DNA of 64,000 nt from the NCBI RefSeq assembly GCF_000154845.1, contig NZ_DS981460.1, positions 73,865 to 137,864 of the forward strand. Reading direction: 5' to 3'. Positions 59,670-64,000 of this stretch are shown one piece after another (position 1 is the stretch's first letter; each line of letters begins with the position of its first letter). This DNA comes from Phocaeicola coprocola DSM 17136. GTDB taxonomy: Bacteria; Bacteroidota; Bacteroidia; Bacteroidales; Bacteroidaceae. Under the pieces are notes generated by a model. It searched no databases and was not told the DNA's origin. It saw nothing but the letters and a program-made list of their open reading frames with translations. A program made the position numbers and the translations under genes.

Positions 59670-60059
59670 ATGGCAAAAAAAACAGTCGCAGCTAAAAAAA
59701 GAAATGTGAAAGTTGATGCTAATGGACAGTTGCATGTACATTCATCATTCAACAACATTATCGTTTCTTTGGCAAACAGCGAAGGTCAGATTATTTCTTG
59801 GTCTTCTGCAGGTAAGATGGGATTTAGAGGTTCTAAGAAGAATACTCCTTATGCAGCACAGATGGCTGCTCAAGATTGCGCTAAAGTAGCGTACGATCTT
59901 GGCCTGAGAAAGGTAAAAGCTTACGTTAAGGGTCCTGGAAACGGACGTGAGTCTGCTATCAGAACTGTACATGGAGCTGGAATTGAAGTTACTGAAATTA
60001 TCGACGTAACTCCATTGCCTCACAACGGTTGTCGTCCTCCTAAGAGAAGAAGAGTATAA
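59670..60059 (+). CDS. rpsK: 30S ribosomal protein uS11
   Basis: 129 residues of the platform ([37 protein letters not shown]). Confidence 0.98.
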   Translation: MAKKTVAAKKRNVKVDANGQLHVHSSFNNIIVSLANSEGQIISWSSAGKMGFRGSKKNTPYAAQMAAQDCAKVAYDLGLRKVKAYVKGPGNGRESAIRTVHGAGIEVTEIIDVTPLPHNGCRPPKRRRV

Positions 60060-60179
60060 TAAAGATAACCTATTTAGATGTAACTTGATTTTGTTAAATA
60101 ATGGATTGCAATTCCTTTCTGTAATCGCGGCTGCAACAAATTAAGTTCATTAATAACAATTAAATTTAAAAGTAAGAAA
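60060..60179 (+). promoter_or_regulatory. Possible rpsD leader
   Basis: The 120-base spacer between rpsK and rpsD is much longer than its neighbours (0-35 bases). S4 represses its own operon in other bacteria through a leader structure, so an S4-binding leader is a reasonable inference. I could not fold it with certainty. Confidence 0.35.
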
Positions 60180-60785
60180 ATGGCTAGATATACTGGACCA
60201 AAAACTAGAATTGCACGTAAATTCGGTGAAGCAATCTTTGGAGCAGATAAAGTTTTATCTAAGAAAAACTATCCTCCCGGACAGCATGGTAATACTCGCC
60301 GTAGAAAAACATCAGAATATGGTGTCATGCTGGCTGAAAAACAGAAAGCAAAATATACTTACGGAGTTTTGGAAAAACAGTTCCGTAACATGTTTGAAAA
60401 GGCTGCAAGTATGAACGGTATTACCGGTGAAATCTTGTTGCAGAGCCTTGAATGTCGTCTTGATAACGTAGTGTTCCGTTTGGGTATTGCTCCTACACGT
60501 GCTGCAGCTCGTCAGTTGGTTGGTCACAAACACATTACAGTAGATGGTCAGGTTGTAAACATTCCTTCATACTCTGTAAAACCTGGACAGCTGGTAGGTG
60601 TTCGTGAAAAATCTAAGTCTTTGGAAGTTGTTGCTAACTCATTGGCTGGATTCAATCACAGCAAATATCCTTGGTTGGAATGGGATGAAAACTCTAAGAC
60701 TGGTAAGTTGTTGCACAAGCCTGAAAGAGCAGACATTCCTGAAAACATAAAAGAACACTTAATCGTTGAATTGTACTCTAAATAA
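60180..60785 (+). CDS. rpsD: 30S ribosomal protein uS4, zinc-independent form
   Basis: 201 residues. It initiates 30S assembly with uS7. The N-terminal zinc-binding cysteines are absent ([36 protein letters not shown]), and the S4 RNA-binding domain is [20 protein letters not shown] then [14 protein letters not shown]. Confidence 0.98.
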   Translation: MARYTGPKTRIARKFGEAIFGADKVLSKKNYPPGQHGNTRRRKTSEYGVMLAEKQKAKYTYGVLEKQFRNMFEKAASMNGITGEILLQSLECRLDNVVFRLGIAPTRAAARQLVGHKHITVDGQVVNIPSYSVKPGQLVGVREKSKSLEVVANSLAGFNHSKYPWLEWDENSKTGKLLHKPERADIPENIKEHLIVELYSK

Positions 60786-60796
60786 TAATTAATTTC

Positions 60797-61789
60797 ATGG
60801 CGATATTAGCATTTCAAAAACCTGATAAAGTATTAATGTTGGAAGCGGATTCTAAATTCGGAAAATTCGAATTCCGTCCGCTTGAACCCGGTTTCGGTAT
60901 TACCGTAGGTAATGCTTTACGCCGTATTCTTCTCTCTTCATTGGAAGGTTATGCTATCAACACTATCCATATCGAAGGTGTTGAGCACGAATTTGCAACT
61001 GTTCCGGGAGTAAAGGAAGATGTCACTAACATTATCTTGAATCTGAAGCAAGTTCGATTCAAGCAAATAGTTGAGGAATTCGAAAATGAAAAGGTAAGCA
61101 TTACCGTTGAGAATTCTACTGAATTTAAGGCAGGTGATATTGGTAAGTATTTGACCGGATTTGAAGTGTTAAATCCTGAATTAGTTATTTGCCATTTAGA
61201 TTCAAAAGCAACTATGCAGATAGATCTTACAATCAACAAAGGTCGTGGTTATGTTCCGGCTGACGAAAACCGTGAATACTGCACCGATGTGAATGTAATT
61301 CCTATTGATTCTATTTACACTCCGATTCGTAATGTGAAATATGCGGTAGAAAACTACCGTGTAGAACAGAAAACTGACTATGAAAAGTTGGTTCTGGAAA
61401 TTACTACGGATGGTTCCATTCACCCGAAGGAAGCACTGAAAGAAGCTGCTAAAATATTGATTTATCACTTCATGTTGTTCTCTGATGAAAAGATTACTCT
61501 TGAAACTTCAGATGCAGATGGTAATGAAGAATTCGATGAAGAAGTATTGCACATGCGTCAGTTGCTGAAGACCAAATTGGTTGATATGGACTTGTCAGTT
61601 CGTGCCTTGAACTGTTTGAAGGCTGCCGATGTAGAAACACTTGGTGACTTGGTTCAGTTCAATAAGACAGATCTGTTGAAGTTCCGTAACTTCGGTAAGA
61701 AATCGCTCACTGAGCTTGATGATTTGCTCGAGAGTCTGAATCTGTCGTTTGGAACAGATATTTCTAAGTATAAATTAGATAAAGAATAA
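60797..61789 (+). CDS. rpoA: DNA-directed RNA polymerase subunit alpha
   Basis: 330 residues. The N-terminal dimerisation domain ([31 protein letters not shown]) and the C-terminal domain that contacts UP elements and activators ([31 protein letters not shown]) are joined by an acidic linker. Confidence 0.99.
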   Translation: MAILAFQKPDKVLMLEADSKFGKFEFRPLEPGFGITVGNALRRILLSSLEGYAINTIHIEGVEHEFATVPGVKEDVTNIILNLKQVRFKQIVEEFENEKVSITVENSTEFKAGDIGKYLTGFEVLNPELVICHLDSKATMQIDLTINKGRGYVPADENREYCTDVNVIPIDSIYTPIRNVKYAVENYRVEQKTDYEKLVLEITTDGSIHPKEALKEAAKILIYHFMLFSDEKITLETSDADGNEEFDEEVLHMRQLLKTKLVDMDLSVRALNCLKAADVETLGDLVQFNKTDLLKFRNFGKKSLTELDDLLESLNLSFGTDISKYKLDKE

Positions 61790-61792
61790 AAA

Positions 61793-62281
61793 ATGAGACA
61801 TAATAAGAAATTCAACCATTTAGGTCGTACTGCTTCTCATAGAAATGCAATGTTGTCAAATATGGCATGTTCTTTGATCAAGCACAAAAGAATCACTACG
61901 ACTGTTGCGAAGGCTAAAGCTTTGAAAAAGTTCGTTGAGCCTCTGATTACAAAGTCTAAAGAAGACACAACAAATTCTCGTCGTGTTGTATTTAGCAACT
62001 TGCAAGATAAGTTCGCTGTTACTGAACTGTTCAAAGAAATCTCTGTAAAGGTTGCAGATCGTCCGGGTGGTTACACTCGTATTATCAAGACTGGTCACCG
62101 TTTGGGTGATAACGCAGAAATGTGTTTCATCGAATTGGTAGACTACAATGAGAACATGGCTAAGACAGCTGCTAAGAAAGCTACTCGTACTCGTCGTTCT
62201 AAAAAATCTGCTGCAACTGAAGCACCTGCTGCTGAAGCAACTGCAGAAGCTACTACAGAGGAAGCCCCTAAAGCTGAATAA
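61793..62281 (+). CDS. rplQ: 50S ribosomal protein bL17
   Basis: 162 residues. The conserved part ([40 protein letters not shown]) is followed by a C-terminal extension rich in Ala, Glu and Thr (about 128-162), common in Bacteroidetes. It starts 3 bases after rpoA and ends the cluster. Confidence 0.98.
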   Translation: MRHNKKFNHLGRTASHRNAMLSNMACSLIKHKRITTTVAKAKALKKFVEPLITKSKEDTTNSRRVVFSNLQDKFAVTELFKEISVKVADRPGGYTRIIKTGHRLGDNAEMCFIELVDYNENMAKTAAKKATRTRRSKKSAATEAPAAEATAEATTEEAPKAE

Positions 62282-62303
62282 TTCTGTAAACGCTATATAT
62301 AAT

Positions 62304-62338
62304 AAAAGCCGGAGTTCATTTGAACTTCGGCTTTTTTC
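62304..62338 (+). terminator. Terminator of the spc-alpha cluster
   Basis: AAAGCCGGAGTTC pairs with GAACTTCGGCTTT, followed by T residues. The sequence after it is group II intron RNA. Confidence 0.9.
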
Positions 62339-63012
62339 GTCGGCATGAGTATTAGCTAACGGGTGCAAGTCCCCAATGAGCCCTAATAGCGGGAATCATA
62401 CAGCCAAAAGCAAGGGTGTCCATCGCGAGTTGGAATCTGAAAGAAGCTGGCGGCAAACATCTGGTCTGACGAACAGAAACTTCATATAAGGCATATGACC
62501 GTGGGTAAGGTTGCGAAACAAACTAAAGCCCTATAGCTATTCGGGACGGTTAGTGTAAATGGAGCAGACATAAGATTGAAAGTTAATACCCTTATCCGAG
62601 GATGTCTCACGGACATATGGTGAGGATGAATGATTCGAAGTACCATGATGGAGTAAAGCTTGCCGTGAGAAGTCAGCAGAGGTCGTAGTACCCAAGGCAT
62701 GTATGCCTATTAGGGAAGGACCAAACTTTATTTAAACGGCATAACTGAAAACTACCGTTTGTTGGAACGAATGCATAAAACCAAAACAGAGTATTGGGCT
62801 ACCTTTAAAGAGATAGGACGGAATCCGAAGGGTATAAAGGAGCGCAGACCTACAAATGGATGGTTGAAGAAGATGTCGTGGAAGTGTCTTTCGAAGAATA
62901 CGAAAGGCATCCATAGTAAAGAACCGCCGTATGCCGAACGGCACGTACGGTGGTGTGAGAGGTCGGAAAACGAAAGTAGGAAGAAAACTACTTCGTTTTC
63001 CTCCTACTCGAT
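62335..63012 (+). mobile_element. Group II intron, apparently without a reverse-transcriptase ORF
   Basis: The 5' domain I-III region is recognised from segments typical of bacterial introns (for example TTAGCTAACGGGTGCAAGTC and GCTGGCGGCAAACATCTGG). Domain V is at 62923-62954: ACCGCCGTA pairs with TACGGTGGT, with a CG bulge and a TGCC/GGCA upper stem. Domain VI is at 62957-63009 with a bulged branch-point A at 63006, and the intron ends CTCGAT at 63012. The usual GTGYG 5' end is not seen: TTTCG (62335-62339) occupies its place, so the left boundary is uncertain. Domain IV is short, with no reverse transcriptase; an open frame at 62759-63082 crosses domains IV-VI and is not recognisable as a maturase. 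Confidence 0.85.
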
Positions 63013-63325
63013 TTTGTGTATATCATGCTATATTTTTCTAAAACCTTTTATGGGAGGATATGAGAATCAGTCATGTTATTGAAAATATATTGAGTTTTTT
63101 CTCTTATTGCTATTAGTATCTAGTAATCATATTCGATAGACTGGTTTTCAGTATTTTTTCATCACTGTCCGATGAAACTTATTGAGTCATCAAGAACTTA
63201 TTGATATACATGGAATTAAATGCCAGCTTTAATAAGTGGTAACCATTCTATTTTCCGCCACGACAATTTTATCGGCTGTTTTTCAGCCGATAAAATAAAA
63301 ATGTCCGCAAGAAAATAGTTTAGTT
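63013..63325. other. Gene-free stretch between intron and IS66 gene
   Basis: 313 AT-rich bases. The only structure I can support is a hairpin at 63267-63295 that would terminate the IS66 transposase transcript on the minus strand. The IS66 end must lie here or at its edge, but I could not fix its terminal repeat. Confidence 0.5.
63267..63295 (-). terminator. Hairpin downstream of the IS66 transposase
   Basis: TTTTATCGGCTG pairs perfectly with CAGCCGATAAAA around a 5-base loop; T-rich ends give a terminator in either direction. Confidence 0.7.
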
Positions 63326-64000
63326 TTAACATTCCGATTTATAAAAACATGGCAGAAGGACCTTCTTGTCGCAGTCCTTACCATGAAGAATACATTCAAA
63401 CAAGTGCTTCAGGTAATCCTGAGGGGCTATATCATTAAGCTTGCAGCTTTCTATCAGAGAAAAGATGAATGCCGAGTTTCCTGCTGCATCCTCACTGCCT
63501 ATGTTCATACAGTTCTTGAGCAGCAGCTTTACAGGTTTCATCCTTTGCTCACAGAGGTTGTTCGATATTTCCGCAGAACCGTCCTTGAGGATATTTTTCA
63601 GGGATTTCCACTGGTTTATCGTATAGTTCACAGCCTTTCTCATCAGTTCGTTTGCCATGAGTTTGGTATCCTGCATCATCATGACCACCTTATGATGGAT
63701 ACGTTCAAGAATAGGTCTCGTAAGCTTAAGTCTTTTTTCCTTAATCTGCTCACCGCTGAGTTTCATTGTGCGGAACAAGTCTTCATTTCTGAACATATCA
63801 CCGATAGGGTCTATTATATCCATCGCAGTTCTGTCTGATGGCAAGGCATCGACCCACAGCCTCCTGCAGTGTGTCCAGCATCCTATATGAAGCACCTTTG
63901 AGTCTTCTCCGTCGAACATCCTGTAAACCGTATATCCGTCTGTAGATACAGATCCCATAAAATGTTCAAGGAAGGTCTTTGCTACATCAGAGGCTCTGCT
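63326..64000 (-). CDS. IS66-family transposase (TnpC), C-terminal part; 5' end beyond window
   Basis: The frame is open to the right edge, so the 225 residues here are the C-terminal part only. DDE_Tnp_IS66 sequence is seen in STDGYTVYRMF, IGCWTHCRRLWVDAL, GSAEISNNLCEQRMKPVKLL and NCMNIGSEDAAGNSAFIFSL, followed by an IS66 C-terminal domain (IAPQDYLKHLFECI). The accessory genes tnpA/tnpB would lie further right. Confidence 0.93.
   Translation of the reverse strand, partial: SRASDVAKTFLEHFMGSVSTDGYTVYRMFDGEDSKVLHIGCWTHCRRLWVDALPSDRTAMDIIDPIGDMFRNEDLFRTMKLSGEQIKEKRLKLTRPILERIHHKVVMMMQDTKLMANELMRKAVNYTINQWKSLKNILKDGSAEISNNLCEQRMKPVKLLLKNCMNIGSEDAAGNSAFIFSLIESCKLNDIAPQDYLKHLFECILHGKDCDKKVLLPCFYKSEC

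Noticed and set aside
62759..63082. A 107-codon open frame in the group II intron.
   Set aside because: It crosses domains V and VI, whose bases are constrained by RNA pairing, and shows no reverse-transcriptase or maturase motif.
63155..63180. Partial likeness of CATCACTGTCC to the IS4 element end CATTACTGTCC at 21681.
   Set aside because: The match is about 10 of 11 bases and is not followed by further similarity or a second end; it could be chance.

Overview
The window is chromosomal DNA of a Bacteroides species or a very close relative (species not resolved). The evidence is a SusC-type TonB receptor with an ECF sigma/FecR anti-sigma pair, the Bacteroidales gene order rpsU-xerC-hpf-tRNA-tuf-tRNA-secE-nusG-rplKAJL-rpoBC-(DUF3467)-str-S10-spc-alpha, Bacteroidetes promoters (TTTG about 19-20 bases before TAnnTTTG), and the family-level character of nearly every protein.

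Layout. 1-3.9 kb: a SusC-like receptor with an STN signalling domain (runs off the left edge), its FecR-type anti-sigma factor and ECF sigma factor, all on the minus strand. 4-12.5 kb: housekeeping and accessory genes: an arginase-fold protein, Hsp20, a small outer-membrane barrel, a Gfo/Idh/MocA oxidoreductase, priA, a PHP hydrolase overlapping a low-molecular-weight tyrosine phosphatase, and a PL10-type pectate lyase. 12.5-17.5 kb: a 7TM-HD phosphohydrolase, gltX and the Kdo transferase. 17.5-23.4 kb: an outer-membrane receptor divergent from a two-component system whose response regulator is split by a 1325-bp IS4-family element flanked by a 9-bp target duplication. 23.4-28.7 kb: a DUF1349 protein, a LuxR-type regulator, a lipoprotein of repeated PepSY-like units, a gamma-carbonic-anhydrase-like protein and an Xaa-Pro aminopeptidase. 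28.8-62.3 kb: the translation/transcription core, all on the plus strand, with five tRNAs, EF-Tu, EF-G, SecE/SecY, NusG, RNA polymerase beta, beta' and alpha, IF-1, methionine aminopeptidase and about 30 ribosomal proteins. 62.3-64 kb: an apparently ORF-less group II intron abutting the rplQ terminator, then the 3' part of an IS66-family transposase.

How the genes work together. The core block builds ribosomes, RNA polymerase and the Sec translocon; spacings are mostly 0-35 bases, and larger gaps carry hairpins or possible autoregulatory leaders (rplL-rpoB, rpoB-rpoC, rpsL-rpsG, fusA-rpsJ, rpsK-rpsD). The left part is envelope biology: polymer uptake receptors with trans-envelope signalling, a pectin-degrading enzyme and lipid A-core synthesis.

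I see no CRISPR array, phage defence island or clearly new multi-gene system. The most informative observations are the IS-disrupted response regulator, the intron with a recognisable domain V and domain VI branch-point A, a shared extended promoter motif that would make priA nearly leaderless, a small set of genes with perfect Shine-Dalgarno sequences in a lineage where these are scarce, and a DUF3467 gene with its own promoter and terminator between rpoC and rpsL.
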